A DNA stretch of 64,000 nucleotides from Chondromyces crocatus (GCF_001189295.1 NZ_CP012159.1:7619001-7683000), one strand, 5' to 3'. Positions 7,383 to 16,952 are shown, numbered from the stretch's first letter. Program-made: numbers and translations. Notes: generated by a model from the letters alone, not told the origin.

Positions 7383-10300
7383 ATGGTCGGACAACCCCCT
7401 CATCTGGTGGAGGTGGTGCCCGTCGGCCCGGTCACAGCGGCCTCGGTCGTATGGCGCATGAGCGGGCAGCTCGCGGTCACCGTCATCGTGAAGGCAACGT
7501 TCTCGCTGGTTCCTGACGGCGAGATGGAGTTCGCCGAGCCCGAGCCCATCTTCACCACCGAGGTGCATCACGCGGGGAGCCCGGCGCGCAGTGTGCGGGC
7601 GACGAGCGATCTCGTGCCGTTCCTGCCGCGCGCCGACGTGGTGCTCACCGGGCACGCGCACGCTCCTGACGGGCGCTCCGTGACGCGGCAGGTGGTGCGG
7701 TTCGAGGTGTACCGGGAGAAGCCGCTGCTCGGAAAGACGCTGTTCGTGTACGGCGATCGGGCAGGCGCCGAGCCCACGCCCTTCCAGTCGATGCCGCTCG
7801 TGTACGAGCGCGCGTTCGGTGGCGTGGGCTGGTCAGACAATCCTCTGGGGACGGGGAACAGCAGCCAGGGGCATGCGGCGCGGCCAGCGAACATCGAGGT
7901 GCCGCGGCGGCCGGGGGTCACGGGCGGGTTCGGGCCGATCTCGCGCGGCTGGCCGGCGCGGCGAAAGCTGGTGAGCGGGCTGGATCGGCGCGTGCTGGAT
8001 GCCCAGGTGATCGAGCTGCCGGACGGGTTCGATTGGGCGTACTACCAGGCGGCGCCGGAGGATCAGCGGATCGAGCACCTCACGGGCGACGAGTGGGTGG
8101 CGCTCGAGGGGATGCACCCGGATCTGCCGAACGTGGAGTCATGCCTTCCAGGGGCTTACGCGGAGGCGCGGGTGCAGCTCGCGAACCGCCCAGGCAACGG
8201 TCGGGTGGTGTTCCGCGCCGACACGCTGCGCATCGATGCGGACGTGGGGCGCTGCTCGCTGGTGTGGCGGGGGGTGATCCCGGTCGTCGCGCTGGAAGCA
8301 CTGGCGAGCTTGCGGATCCAGGTGGGCGTGGGGACGCGCGATCGGCCCATCGTCTGGCCGGAGGAGTCCGCGCAGCGCTCGACGGCGGGCGCGCTGGTGC
8401 CGGAGCTGGGGCTCCCTGGGCACGCGGCGTCGCCGTACGCAGCGGCGTCGCACGCAGCGTCACTGCAGGCCGGACCTCCGCACGCAGGCGCTTCGTACGC
8501 GGCAGGCTTGCACGCTGGCGCTTCGTACGCGGCAGGCTTGCACGCTGGCGCTTCGTACGCGGCAGGCTTGCACGCTGGCGCTTCGCACGCGGCGGGCTTG
8601 CACGCTGGCGCTTCGCACGCGGCGGGTTTGCACGCAGGCGCTTCGCACGCGGCGGGCTTGCACGCTGGCGCTTCGCACGCGGCGGGCTTGCACGCTGGCG
8701 CTTCGCACGCGGCGGGTTTGCAGGCGGCGGCCTCGCATGCGGCGGGTTTGCAGGCGGCGGCCTCGCATGCGGCGAGCTTGCAGGCGGCGGCTTCACAGGC
8801 GGGGGCTTTGCAAGCGACGCCGCCTCAGGCGATGCCGGCTCATACGGAGATGCTGTCCGTCTCAGGTCCACTGCTCGATGCAGCACGGATCTTCCAGGCC
8901 GACGTCAGTGGGAGTGCGCCGCTCGTGCCGCGCCTCGACCCCACGCTGGAGATCGCGCCGCTGCACTTCGTCGACACGCCGGACACGACGGTGGACATCG
9001 AGCCGACGAAGGCCACGGCATCGCCGATTCCTTTCCGGCCCAGTGGCGCCGGGCAAGCGTCACCGCCGAAGCAGGATGCGCCCCTTCCCGGGGCGCCCTG
9101 GTCCAAGGTGGCCGCAGCCGAGCCGCCGCGAGCCGGTTCGGACCAGACGATGTCGTACACGCCGCGCGAGATCGCGGCGATGCCACCAGCCGCGCCCACG
9201 TGGGGCCGACCTCCGGTGCCGCGCCGTGGCTCGGGTCAGATGCCGGTGCCAACCGGGCTGCCGTCTCAGGGCTCCGTCGCTCCGCCGGCCGCTCCGCCGG
9301 CCGCTCCGCCGCTGGCTTCACCAGGGCCGTTGCCACCCGCGCTGCTGGGGGCGATGCCGCCGGGCATGCCGTCGCCGTCGGTACCACCGCCTCCACCAGC
9401 ATCGCTCGCTCCGCCAGCATCGCTCGCTCCGCCAGCGCCGCCCCCCTTGCACCGGCCGCCGATGGGTTCGACAGCAGGGGCCATCAGCAGGGAGAGCGCC
9501 GCGCAAGGGGTCGCCGAGCCGCCTGCGATGGCGTCGGCGCTGGCAACGGCAGGGGCCATGCAGAGGGCTTCGGTGCTCCCTCCCGCCATGCCGCCACCTC
9601 CAGCGGACCGTGGCGCGGAAGGGCCGAAGGACGCCGCGCCGGCGGTGTCGGCCGAGGGTCCCCCCAGGGTACCGGAGACGCTGAAGAACCAGGTGGAGGC
9701 GCGGTTGCGCGCGGCGCAGTCGCTGGAGGGGCTCGATCTGGCAGGCGCCGATCTGGCGGGGGTCGACTTCAGCCGGGGCGCGCTGCAGGGCGTGAACCTG
9801 AAGGGAGCGAAGCTCGTGGGGTGCCGCTTCGCCGAGGCGAACCTGGTGGATGCGCACCTCGATGGCGCCGATCTGAGCAGCGCGAACCTCGATGGCGCCG
9901 ATCTGGAGCGCGCGGTCCTGACGGAAGCGCGACTCGCGGGGGCGAGCCTGGTGGGGGCACACCTCTCGGAGTGCGCGCTGGTGCGGGTGGCTGGCGCCGG
10001 GGCGGTGTTCCGCGATGCGCACGGGGAGCGGGCGCTGTTCACCGGGGCGGCGCTGCAAGGGGCGCGGTTCGATGGGGCGCGGCTCGCGGGGGCCGACCTG
10101 GTCGGGGCAGAGCTGGACGAGGCGTCGTTCGTGCGGGCGGCGTTGCCGGAGGCGAAGCTCCAGGACGTGAAGGCGCGCAAGGCGGTCTTCGACGAGGCGG
10201 TGCTGGAGGGGGTGAAGGCGGAGAGCGCGTGTCTACTGCAGTGCTCGCTGCGGCATGCGCGGGCGGCCGGGTCGATCTGGGACAAGGCGACGCTCGATGG

Positions 10301-10595
10301 GTCGAGCTTCGAGGGGGTGGCGCTGGCGCGGGCGTCGTTCGCGCGGGTGGCCGCGGAGGGAGCGAACTTCAGCGGGGCGGAGCTGATGGACGCGCGGCTC
10401 GGGCGGGCGCGGCTGGTCGGGGCGTCGTTCGTGCGGGCGAACTTGATGCGCGCGAACCTGGAGGGGGCGGATCTGACGGACGCCGACATGACGGACGCGA
10501 ACCTGCACGCGGCCGAGACGTGGAAGGCGAAGCTGCCCCGCGCCCGGGGCGATGGGGCGCGGACGAATGCGGGGAAGCTGAAGGAGCGGCCCTGA
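7383..10595 (+). CDS. DUF2169 / low-complexity repeat / pentapeptide-repeat protein, 1070 aa
   Basis: Residues 1 to about 330 form a DUF2169 domain (opening with PVTAASVVWRMSGQLAVTVI, and AFGGVGWSDNPLG near 140). Residues 367-476 are eleven tandem decapeptides of the type HAGASYAAGL. A Pro/Ala/Ser-rich linker follows to about 760, and the chain ends in a long pentapeptide-repeat region (about 778-1050) with many A(D/N)L steps, predicted to fold as a quadrilateral beta-helix. DUF2169 proteins are commonly encoded with VgrG and PAAR proteins of type VI secretion and are thought to be adaptors or chaperones of effectors; no such neighbour is in this window. No signal peptide is present. The gene is monocistronic. 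Confidence 0.85.
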   Translation: MVGQPPHLVEVVPVGPVTAASVVWRMSGQLAVTVIVKATFSLVPDGEMEFAEPEPIFTTEVHHAGSPARSVRATSDLVPFLPRADVVLTGHAHAPDGRSVTRQVVRFEVYREKPLLGKTLFVYGDRAGAEPTPFQSMPLVYERAFGGVGWSDNPLGTGNSSQGHAARPANIEVPRRPGVTGGFGPISRGWPARRKLVSGLDRRVLDAQVIELPDGFDWAYYQAAPEDQRIEHLTGDEWVALEGMHPDLPNVESCLPGAYAEARVQLANRPGNGRVVFRADTLRIDADVGRCSLVWRGVIPVVALEALASLRIQVGVGTRDRPIVWPEESAQRSTAGALVPELGLPGHAASPYAAASHAASLQAGPPHAGASYAAGLHAGASYAAGLHAGASYAAGLHAGASHAAGLHAGASHAAGLHAGASHAAGLHAGASHAAGLHAGASHAAGLQAAASHAAGLQAAASHAASLQAAASQAGALQATPPQAMPAHTEMLSVSGPLLDAARIFQADVSGSAPLVPRLDPTLEIAPLHFVDTPDTTVDIEPTKATASPIPFRPSGAGQASPPKQDAPLPGAPWSKVAAAEPPRAGSDQTMSYTPREIAAMPPAAPTWGRPPVPRRGSGQMPVPTGLPSQGSVAPPAAPPAAPPLASPGPLPPALLGAMPPGMPSPSVPPPPPASLAPPASLAPPAPPPLHRPPMGSTAGAISRESAAQGVAEPPAMASALATAGAMQRASVLPPAMPPPPADRGAEGPKDAAPAVSAEGPPRVPETLKNQVEARLRAAQSLEGLDLAGADLAGVDFSRGALQGVNLKGAKLVGCRFAEANLVDAHLDGADLSSANLDGADLERAVLTEARLAGASLVGAHLSECALVRVAGAGAVFRDAHGERALFTGAALQGARFDGARLAGADLVGAELDEASFVRAALPEAKLQDVKARKAVFDEAVLEGVKAESACLLQCSLRHARAAGSIWDKATLDGSSFEGVALARASFARVAAEGANFSGAELMDARLGRARLVGASFVRANLMRANLEGADLTDADMTDANLHAAETWKAKLPRARGDGARTNAGKLKERP
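8481..8810 (+). repeat. Eleven in-frame 30-bp tandem repeats
   Basis: Units start every 30 bp from 8481. The first eight encode HAGAS(Y/H)AAGL with almost no divergence. The last three drift to QAAASHAAGL-like versions. Near identity at the DNA level indicates recent expansion, and unit number is likely to vary between strains. Confidence 0.9.
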
Positions 10596-10599
10596 GGGG

Positions 10600-10619
10600 G
10601 GCAGGGGCGCGCCCCTGCC
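10600..10619. terminator. Perfect 20-bp palindrome between converging genes
   Basis: GGCAGGGGCGCGCCCCTGCC is a perfect inverted repeat placed five bases after one stop codon and seven before the other. It could act as a bidirectional terminator hairpin, although no T-tract follows. A similar sequence is found at 4630-4654, so it may instead belong to a dispersed repeat family. Confidence 0.5.
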
Positions 10620-10626
10620 GTGCAGG

Positions 10627-12177
10627 TCAGCGTCGGCCGAGGTCTTCGAGGGCGCACATGGCGGCGTTGTGGCCGGCACACCCGATGACGCTGCCCGCGG
10701 GGTGGGTGCCGGCCGACGCGGAGTAGAGGCCAGCGACCGGCTGGCGGTGCGGGACGCGGTCGGCGAAGCCGAAGCGGTTGTCCACGTGGTGGATGTGGCC
10801 GCGGTGGATGCCGATGTACTCCTCGATCTTCTGGGGGTGGAGGATGAACATGTCGGCGACGAGATCGCTGGTGCCAGGGGCGAAGCGGTCGCAGATGGAG
10901 AGGAGGTGCTGCGCGTAGCGGGTCTCCTGCTCGGCCCAGGTGCCTTCGGCGAGCCGGTACGGGACCCACTGCACGAAGAGGGCGGCGTTGTGGTGGCCCT
11001 CGGTGTCGCGCATGGAGGGGTCGATCGTGGTGTGGATGTACCACTCGATCGTGGGGAACTCGGGGAGGCGGCCCTCCTGCACGGCGCGGAACGAGTCGGT
11101 GAGCGACTGGATGACGCCGCTCTCCTCGGGGAGGAGGTGGATGGTGGGGCCGTACTGGCCGCGGTCCTCGGGGAGGCAGGTGAAGCGGGGGAGGCCGCGC
11201 AGGGCGAGGTTCACCTTGAAGGTGGTGCCGTCCAGCTCCATGGCGTCGAGGCGCTGGTTGTACTCGGCGGGGAACTGGTCCTGGCCGACGAGCTTGCGCA
11301 TGCGGAAGGGGTCGGCGTTGACGACGACGGTGCGGGCGCGGATCTCGTCGCCGCTCGAGGTCACCACGCCGACGGCAGCGCCGTTCTCGACGAGGATGCG
11401 CTGGACGCCGACGTTCGTCTCGATCGTCGCGCCAGCGGCGCGGGCGGCGTCGGCGAAGCGGCTGGCGATGGTGCCCATGCCGCCCTCGCAGATCATCCAG
11501 GTCCCGTCCGCTCCAGGGAGGCGGCACATGTTGTGGACGAGGAAGTTCATGCCCGTGCCGGGGGAGTCCCAGGTGCCGTTCAAGCCCGAGAAGCCGTCGG
11601 TCGTGGCGTACATCGCCTTGATCAGGTCGCTCTTGAAGTCGAAGCGCTCGAGGTAGTCGCGGACGGGCTTGCGACACAGGTCGATGAAGGCGCGGCGCAG
11701 CGCGGGGCGGACGTAGCGCTCGGCGGTCTCCTCGATGGAGTACGGCTGCGAAAGCCAGGTGGGCGCGATGTCGTCGCGGATCTGCGCGATCTCGGCCTGC
11801 ATGGCCTGGTTGGCGCGCCAGTCGGCCTCGGAGAAGAAGCGGATGAACTGCGCGCGCATCGCCTCCTGGTCGGATCCGAAGAGGAGGTAGCGTCCGTCGG
11901 TGGTGGGGAGGAAGTAGTGAGGGTCGCGGCGCTTGAGGGGGAGGTCGACGCCCGTGATCTGGAGCAGCTCGGGGGGCACGAGGCCCACGAGGTAAGAGGC
12001 GGAAGAGATGGCCAGGTTGGGCACCTTGGCGAAGGGTCGCTCGGTGCGGGTCGCGCCGCCGATGACCGCTTTCTCCTCCAGCACGCGCACCCGAAGGCCG
12101 CGCTTCGCGAGCAGGAGCGCCGCGACGAGGCCGTTGTGACCCGCCCCGACGACGAGCACATCCGTGGTCTTGTCCAT
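10627..12177 (-). CDS. FAD-dependent oxidoreductase, phytoene desaturase/PYROXD2-like
   Basis: A 516-residue flavoprotein. The N-terminus carries the dinucleotide-binding fold VVGAGHNGLVAALLLAKRG (residues 9-27) followed by the acidic residue that binds the FAD ribose. The C-terminus has the second FAD motif (VAGLYSASAGTHPAGSVIG, near 480-498). Family members are carotenoid desaturases, isomerases and the poorly defined PYROXD2 group; length and the C-terminal GTHPAG-V-G motif fit PYROXD2-like proteins best. No carotenoid genes are adjacent, so the substrate is unknown. It converges on the DUF2169 gene. Confidence 0.85.
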   Translation of the reverse strand: MDKTTDVLVVGAGHNGLVAALLLAKRGLRVRVLEEKAVIGGATRTERPFAKVPNLAISSASYLVGLVPPELLQITGVDLPLKRRDPHYFLPTTDGRYLLFGSDQEAMRAQFIRFFSEADWRANQAMQAEIAQIRDDIAPTWLSQPYSIEETAERYVRPALRRAFIDLCRKPVRDYLERFDFKSDLIKAMYATTDGFSGLNGTWDSPGTGMNFLVHNMCRLPGADGTWMICEGGMGTIASRFADAARAAGATIETNVGVQRILVENGAAVGVVTSSGDEIRARTVVVNADPFRMRKLVGQDQFPAEYNQRLDAMELDGTTFKVNLALRGLPRFTCLPEDRGQYGPTIHLLPEESGVIQSLTDSFRAVQEGRLPEFPTIEWYIHTTIDPSMRDTEGHHNAALFVQWVPYRLAEGTWAEQETRYAQHLLSICDRFAPGTSDLVADMFILHPQKIEEYIGIHRGHIHHVDNRFGFADRVPHRQPVAGLYSASAGTHPAGSVIGCAGHNAAMCALEDLGRR

Positions 12178-12461
12178 GCGCCAAGGCTAGTACCAATGCC
12201 TGCGGAGTTCACTCGCGGCCTGGGTGCAGATGCACGGAAAGGTGTGGAGAGAGGGCCGCGTGCGCGGTTTATCGTGGAGATGGCGACAAGCGGGGACGTG
12301 CCTGTCCCTGCCATCGGGGGCCGCCCGAGGAGGGGAAGGCGAGGCGGGAACTTCGGACAGGGGGGCGCACCTCGCGCTGGCCATCCTCCCGAGCAGGCAC
12401 GACACTGGGTGAAGGGTGGGGTCCTCCTGGAGGCGTCGTCGCTAGGAAAGGCCAGTTCGCG

Positions 12462-12905
12462 ATGAGCTTGCTCACGGATGAGCCACGCACCGTCGGTGCT
12501 CACAGCATCGCGTTCGAGCCCCCTTGCCTCGCCATCGTGCGGTTGAAGGGGCGGCTCCGCGAAGAAGAGATCCGGCGCTTGCGGGAGCACATGAACGCTG
12601 GCGCGAGCCGGCAGCCCTTCACGCTGTTCCTGCTGGATCTCAGCGCGGCGGGCGAGGTGACGCCCGGCGCGAGGCGCTACATCGCCCACGGGCCGCTGAA
12701 GACGCCCTACCGGGGGATGGCGCTGTTCCACGGCAGCTTTCACGCGCGGCTGATGGCCAAGCTGCTGATCGGCGCGCTGAACACGTTCACGAAGCTGCGG
12801 GACAACCCGGTGGCGCTGTTCGGCTCGGAGAAGGATGCGCGCGCGTGGCTCCTGGAGCGGCACCGGAAGCTGCTCCATGCCGCCAGCCCTCCGGCGGTGG
12901 TGTAG
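12462..12905 (+). CDS. STAS/SpoIIAA-like protein, 147 aa
   Basis: A small cytoplasmic protein with the alternating strand-helix pattern of STAS domains: strand PCLAIVRLKGRL near 21-32, strand TLFLLDLSAAGEV near 54-66 in the position of the phospho-site loop, and a helical C-terminus. In place of the usual DxSG loop it has LDLSAAGEVTPGARR, so a phosphorylatable Ser may be present. Such single-domain proteins can act as anti-anti-sigma factors or stressosome subunits; this assignment rests on fold pattern only. The gene stands alone. Confidence 0.6.
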   Translation: MSLLTDEPRTVGAHSIAFEPPCLAIVRLKGRLREEEIRRLREHMNAGASRQPFTLFLLDLSAAGEVTPGARRYIAHGPLKTPYRGMALFHGSFHARLMAKLLIGALNTFTKLRDNPVALFGSEKDARAWLLERHRKLLHAASPPAVV

Positions 12906-12932
12906 GGACTTGCGGCGCGCTCCCGCGTGAGG

Positions 12933-14096
12933 TCACCAGCCGGTGGCGGCCTCGATGGCGTCGACCAGGCGGGTGGCCATCTTCTCGTGGGTGGTGAGGT
13001 TCGGGTGGTAGTCGCAACCGAGGCCATCGGCGGGGTCCAGCTCGCCGAGATCGACGAAGCCGATCCGGGTGTCTCCCGCTTGCTGGCGGGTATCGATGAC
13101 GGTCTGGAGGTGCTGCTTGACGCGGGTGAGGCGCATCTCGCCCTGGGGGAAGCCATCGCTCAGCATCGGGCCGACGGCGCAGAGGATGTGCGCGTCCGGG
13201 TAGCGCGTGCGGAGGTCCTCCGCGAAGGCGGTGTAGGCGTCGATGAAGGGCTGGCCCGGGTCACCCGCGGAGAAGTCGTTGGTCCCGAGGTTCACGACCA
13301 CGACGTCGGGCTGCAGGGAGAAATCCCACAGGCTCGTGGCATCTTCGGCCAGGGTGCGCAGGAAGCGGACGGGCATCTGCGCTTCCGTGGTGCCGTCGTA
13401 GCTGCGGTAGGCGCCGATGCCCGAGATGGCGAGGGTGGTGTGGCCGGCCGAAAGGGCGCGCGAGGCGATGGCGCCGTAGGTCATGTGCTCGTTCTCGGTG
13501 GCCGCGGAGAAGGAGCAGTCGGGGCCGTTGCCCTCGTTGCCGTAACCCGCGGAGATAGAATCGCCGACCACCTCGATGTGCCGATCGTAAGGCGGCGGCG
13601 AGGGAAGGATCTCGCCGTCGATGGGGGCGAGATCGAGGAGCTGGACGATGCCGAGGGAGGACTCGGTGCGCTTCGAGAGGAGCACGGTGTGCTCGCCGTC
13701 GGGCAGTTCCTTGGCGAGGGTGTACATGCTGTCTGGGCCCTTCAGCTCCAGGACCGTGGGCGCGCCGTCGTCGATGACCACGGTGAGGTAGTTCGAGCCC
13801 GTGTCGTGCAGCCGCGCCTGGATGCCGGTGCCCTTGAAGCGGGCCTGGACCTCGCTGCCCGGCCAGGCAAAGCGAGGCCCCGTCGGGTTGGTCTTGTCGA
13901 AGCGACCGATGAGGTGGACGTCCGGGGAGACGTTGCCCCCGCCCACGCCCCCAGCGCCGCTCCCACCCTCGCCAGGGCCAGCGCCGCTGCCCTCCGAGCT
14001 GCCAGCACCGCTGCCCGAGTTCCGGCTGTCCCCCTCGTCCGATGATCCGCAGGCCAGCGCGACCACCGCCAACGTCCCGATCACGATCCTTCGCAT
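12933..14096 (-). CDS. SGNH-hydrolase lipoprotein, CE2 acetyl-esterase-like
   Basis: Residues 1-16 form a short lipoprotein signal ending in LACG, followed by a Gly/Ser-rich tether to about 55. Residues 60-160 form a beta-rich N-terminal domain and the rest is an SGNH hydrolase. Block I is EVVGDSISAGYG (nucleophile Ser), the Asn block is VVNLGTNDFSAG, and the C-terminal catalytic His is in GCDYHPN. A beta-sandwich followed by SGNH is the layout of carbohydrate esterase family 2, which removes acetyl groups from xylan or glucomannan. A role in surface polysaccharide de-acetylation is likely. It overlaps no neighbour and converges on the STAS-like gene. Confidence 0.85.
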   Translation of the reverse strand: MRRIVIGTLAVVALACGSSDEGDSRNSGSGAGSSEGSGAGPGEGGSGAGGVGGGNVSPDVHLIGRFDKTNPTGPRFAWPGSEVQARFKGTGIQARLHDTGSNYLTVVIDDGAPTVLELKGPDSMYTLAKELPDGEHTVLLSKRTESSLGIVQLLDLAPIDGEILPSPPPYDRHIEVVGDSISAGYGNEGNGPDCSFSAATENEHMTYGAIASRALSAGHTTLAISGIGAYRSYDGTTEAQMPVRFLRTLAEDATSLWDFSLQPDVVVVNLGTNDFSAGDPGQPFIDAYTAFAEDLRTRYPDAHILCAVGPMLSDGFPQGEMRLTRVKQHLQTVIDTRQQAGDTRIGFVDLGELDPADGLGCDYHPNLTTHEKMATRLVDAIEAATGW

Positions 14097-14126
14097 GCGA
14101 GGGAGCTTACCAGGATCTTGCCGGCG

Positions 14127-15596
14127 TCAGTGGGGCGCGGCGCCTTCGGCGACGGACAGAGACGCCGCGGGGCTCCGGTCCACGCGTGGGAAGAAGAGGC
14201 CGGCAGCGAAGGCCGCGACGGCGAAGGCGCAGATGATCCAGAAGTTGATCGAGAGGCCCGCGCCGAGGGCGCCGTTCATGGTGGCGAGGAGCTCGGGGGG
14301 CAAGCCGCGGCCATGCTCGGGGCCGAGCAGCTCGTTGGCCGCGGAGAGAGGAACGGTGGGATCGCGGAGCAGGTGGGAGACGAGCACACCGCCCATGAGG
14401 CCGACGCCGACGGCGCCACCGATGGTGCGAAAGAACATGTTGCTCGCGGTGGCGACGCCCCGCAGCTCCCAGCCGACGCTGGTCTGCACGGCGATGAGCA
14501 AGGCGGTGGCGGAGAAGCCGAGGCCGACGCCGAACATGCCCATCGCGATCTCGGGGACGAGGATCGACGCGCCAGGCTCGAGGAGGAGGGCGAGGAGGCC
14601 GGTACCGAGGACGGCGAGGCCGAGACCGCCGACGATGAGGGGGCGGTAGCCCGTCCGGAGGAGCAGCCTCCCCGCCACGAGGCTGGCGAGGGGCCAGCCG
14701 ACGATCATGGGGGTGATCATGCCGCCCGCGAGCGTGGGCGAGCCGCCGAGCACCCCTTGCACGTAGAGGGGGACGTAGGTCGTGGCGCCGAACATCGCCG
14801 CGGAGAAGAGTGCGCCCGCGGCCGCCGAGATGGCGATGGCGGGGATCTTGAAGAGGTCCATGGGGATGACGGGGTCGGCCACCTTGCGCTCGACGAAAAC
14901 GAAGGCCACGAGCAAGGCGGCGGCGACGGGGAGCCAGAGGTAGCTCTGGTCGGTCCCCTGGACGCCGAAGAGCAGGGCGACGACGCCCGCCGAGAGAAGC
15001 GCTGCGCCGGCGAAGTCGAGCTTCTGGGGTCTGCTCTCGATGCGCTCGTGGAAGAAGCCGAGCAAGAGGGCGATGGTGCAGAGGCCGACGGGGACGTTGA
15101 TGAAGAAGACCCAGTGCCAGCTCAGGTACTTCACGAGCAGGCCGCCCGTGAGCGGTCCGAGGAGGCCAGCGAGGCCCCAGACGCCACTGAAGACGCCCTG
15201 GACCCGGGCACGCTCTTCCTTCGTGTAGAGGTCGCCCACCACGGTGAGCGAGACCGGCTGCATCGCGCCCGCGCCGAGGCCCTGCAGGGTGCGGAAGGCG
15301 ATGAGCATGTTCATCGACGCAGAGAAGCCGCTGGCGATGGAGCCGACGAGGAAGAGCACGATGCCGAAGAGGAGGATGGGCTTGCGGCCGTAGAGGTCCG
15401 AGAGCTTGCCGTAGATGGGGACGGTGACCGTCGAGGCGAGCATGTACGCGGTGAAGACCCAGGCGTAGCTCTGGATGCCGCCCAGCTCGCCGACCACGGT
15501 GGGCATCGCGGTGGAGACGACGGTCATCTCCAGAGCAGCCATGAACAGGCTCAAGGCGAGGGCGACGGTGGTCAGGGGGCGGTGGGTGACGCGCAT
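14127..15596 (-). CDS. MFS transporter, EmrB/QacA (DHA2, 14-TM) family
   Basis: A multidrug-type proton antiporter of about 489 residues with 14 predicted membrane segments. Family signatures include LEMTVVSTAMPTV in TM1, GKLSDLYGRKP in the loop after TM2 (motif A), and the antiporter motif in TM5 (GVWGLAGLLGPLTGG). The ATG at 15596 is chosen because membrane segment 1 follows directly; an upstream in-frame ATG at 15653 would add 19 residues. It faces away from the SGNH gene and may export a toxic or secondary metabolite, but nothing ties it to the PKS/NRPS locus 3.5 kb away. Confidence 0.9.
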   Translation of the reverse strand: MRVTHRPLTTVALALSLFMAALEMTVVSTAMPTVVGELGGIQSYAWVFTAYMLASTVTVPIYGKLSDLYGRKPILLFGIVLFLVGSIASGFSASMNMLIAFRTLQGLGAGAMQPVSLTVVGDLYTKEERARVQGVFSGVWGLAGLLGPLTGGLLVKYLSWHWVFFINVPVGLCTIALLLGFFHERIESRPQKLDFAGAALLSAGVVALLFGVQGTDQSYLWLPVAAALLVAFVFVERKVADPVIPMDLFKIPAIAISAAAGALFSAAMFGATTYVPLYVQGVLGGSPTLAGGMITPMIVGWPLASLVAGRLLLRTGYRPLIVGGLGLAVLGTGLLALLLEPGASILVPEIAMGMFGVGLGFSATALLIAVQTSVGWELRGVATASNMFFRTIGGAVGVGLMGGVLVSHLLRDPTVPLSAANELLGPEHGRGLPPELLATMNGALGAGLSINFWIICAFAVAAFAAGLFFPRVDRSPAASLSVAEGAAPH

Positions 15597-15698
15597 GATG
15601 GAAAGCGAGGGCAGTGCGGGAGGCGCTCCTCTTACCAGGAGAGGCGCCGGCATGCTCCTGGTCTCCCGAGTGTGCTTGGATTCGCTGCCGTCGAGGCT

Positions 15699-16952
15699 TC
15701 ACGCACGGTTGCAGGTCGGTGCGACGATCCCGGTCAGCACGCCGTGGAGGAGGGATTCACCGACCCAGCCGTCCCAGCCGACGGCGATGACGTCGTCGTC
15801 GTGGCGCGGCTCGGTCGGTACGGGGGCCGGCATGACGAGCACGACCTTGGGCCAGCCGGTGAGCCAGGAGGCGTACTCGTGGCGGTAGAGCCAGGCTTGC
15901 TGGAAGCCCTGGGCGAGGTACGTCGGGTCCCGGGAGAGCTTGGCTTCGATGAGCACGGCGCGAGGGGCAGCGCCGGGGGCCTCGACGAGCAGGACGAGAT
16001 CGGGTCGAAGGCGGCCCTGGAAGCCGAGGTAGCGGCGCACGGTGCGCTCATGAGGGCCCGGAGGCAGGCAGGCCTGGTTGTAGAAGAGACGCAACGTGGC
16101 GCCGTCCGAGGCTTCGAGCGCCGCGATCTCGCGGCGGCCTTGCTGGACGGCGGTGCGGCGGAGGTGGAAGCGCCCGGGTGAGCGGGCGTCGAGGGCTGCC
16201 TCGAGCGCTTCGACGAGGCGAAGGAGGACGGCGAGCTCGAAGCGGGTGGACGCCTTGAGGGGGAGGAGCGCGCCCTGGGCGACGAGCTGGGCGAGCGTGC
16301 CCGGATCGCGGGCGGCTTCGGCTTCGCGGAGGGCGCGGTGGAGGCGGGCAGCGAGCGCGTAGGTGGGGTGCGCGGCGGCGAGGGCAGCGTCTTCGTGGGC
16401 GCGGGCGGGGCGCTCGTCGGGGATCGAGGTGAGCGAGGGCGCGGAGAGGGCCTGATCGAGGGCGTCGAGGCAAGCGGACGCGCGAGAAAGGCCGAGCGCT
16501 GCGCCGAGGTCAGCGGCGTCGAGGCGCGCGAGGAGGGCGCGCAGGCGTCGGGCGGTGGCCGCGAGGACGGTGTCCTCGGGACGACCGAGGTCTGCCACGC
16601 GGTCGCGCGTCACGAAGCGGGTCGGGTGCCCTGCGAGGCGCTGGCGCAAGGTGGCGGCGAGGTCGGGGCGACCCGGGAGGCGGCCCTCCCAGGCGCGGGG
16701 CCCGGCGGTAGAGCGCAGGGGGAGACGGGGCAAGAACTCGGGGAGGGCGCGCAGGCAGAAGGCTTCGATGGCGTCGGCGTGGCGTGCCGCGAGGCTCGTC
16801 GCCCGGAGAAGCCCGAGCGCGTCGGGGCCGCCGCCGAGGCGTTCCAGGAGCTGCGCGGCGGCTCCTTCCGTCAGCTCGCGTCGTGTGGCGTCGGGGAGCA
16901 GGTACGCAGGGAAGCTGCTGGCGAGGTAGGCCTCCCAGGGGGCGTCGTTCAC
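15699..16952 (-). CDS. McrC-like PD-(D/E)XK nuclease
   Basis: A 417-residue protein whose C-terminal 200 residues look like the McrC nuclease domain. Glu239 sits in a helix (STRFELAVLLRLVEAL). The catalytic core is RPDLVLLVE with Asp318, then AVLIEAKLS with Glu336 and Lys338, followed by QGFQQAWLYRHEY with the conserved Gln/Tyr helix. The first 230 residues are Ala/Leu/Arg-rich helices of unknown function. Its start codon overlaps the stop of the AAA+ gene by 4 bp (ATGA), so the two are translationally coupled. In McrBC systems this subunit cuts modified or foreign DNA when driven by the AAA+ partner. Confidence 0.75.
   Translation of the reverse strand: MNDAPWEAYLASSFPAYLLPDATRRELTEGAAAQLLERLGGGPDALGLLRATSLAARHADAIEAFCLRALPEFLPRLPLRSTAGPRAWEGRLPGRPDLAATLRQRLAGHPTRFVTRDRVADLGRPEDTVLAATARRLRALLARLDAADLGAALGLSRASACLDALDQALSAPSLTSIPDERPARAHEDAALAAAHPTYALAARLHRALREAEAARDPGTLAQLVAQGALLPLKASTRFELAVLLRLVEALEAALDARSPGRFHLRRTAVQQGRREIAALEASDGATLRLFYNQACLPPGPHERTVRRYLGFQGRLRPDLVLLVEAPGAAPRAVLIEAKLSRDPTYLAQGFQQAWLYRHEYASWLTGWPKVVLVMPAPVPTEPRHDDDVIAVGWDGWVGESLLHGVLTGIVAPTCNRA

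Noticed and set aside
8033-10726. An 897-codon alternative plus-strand frame inside the DUF2169/pentapeptide gene
   Set aside because: The Gly/Arg-rich composition has no domain, while the other frame has DUF2169 and pentapeptide motifs.
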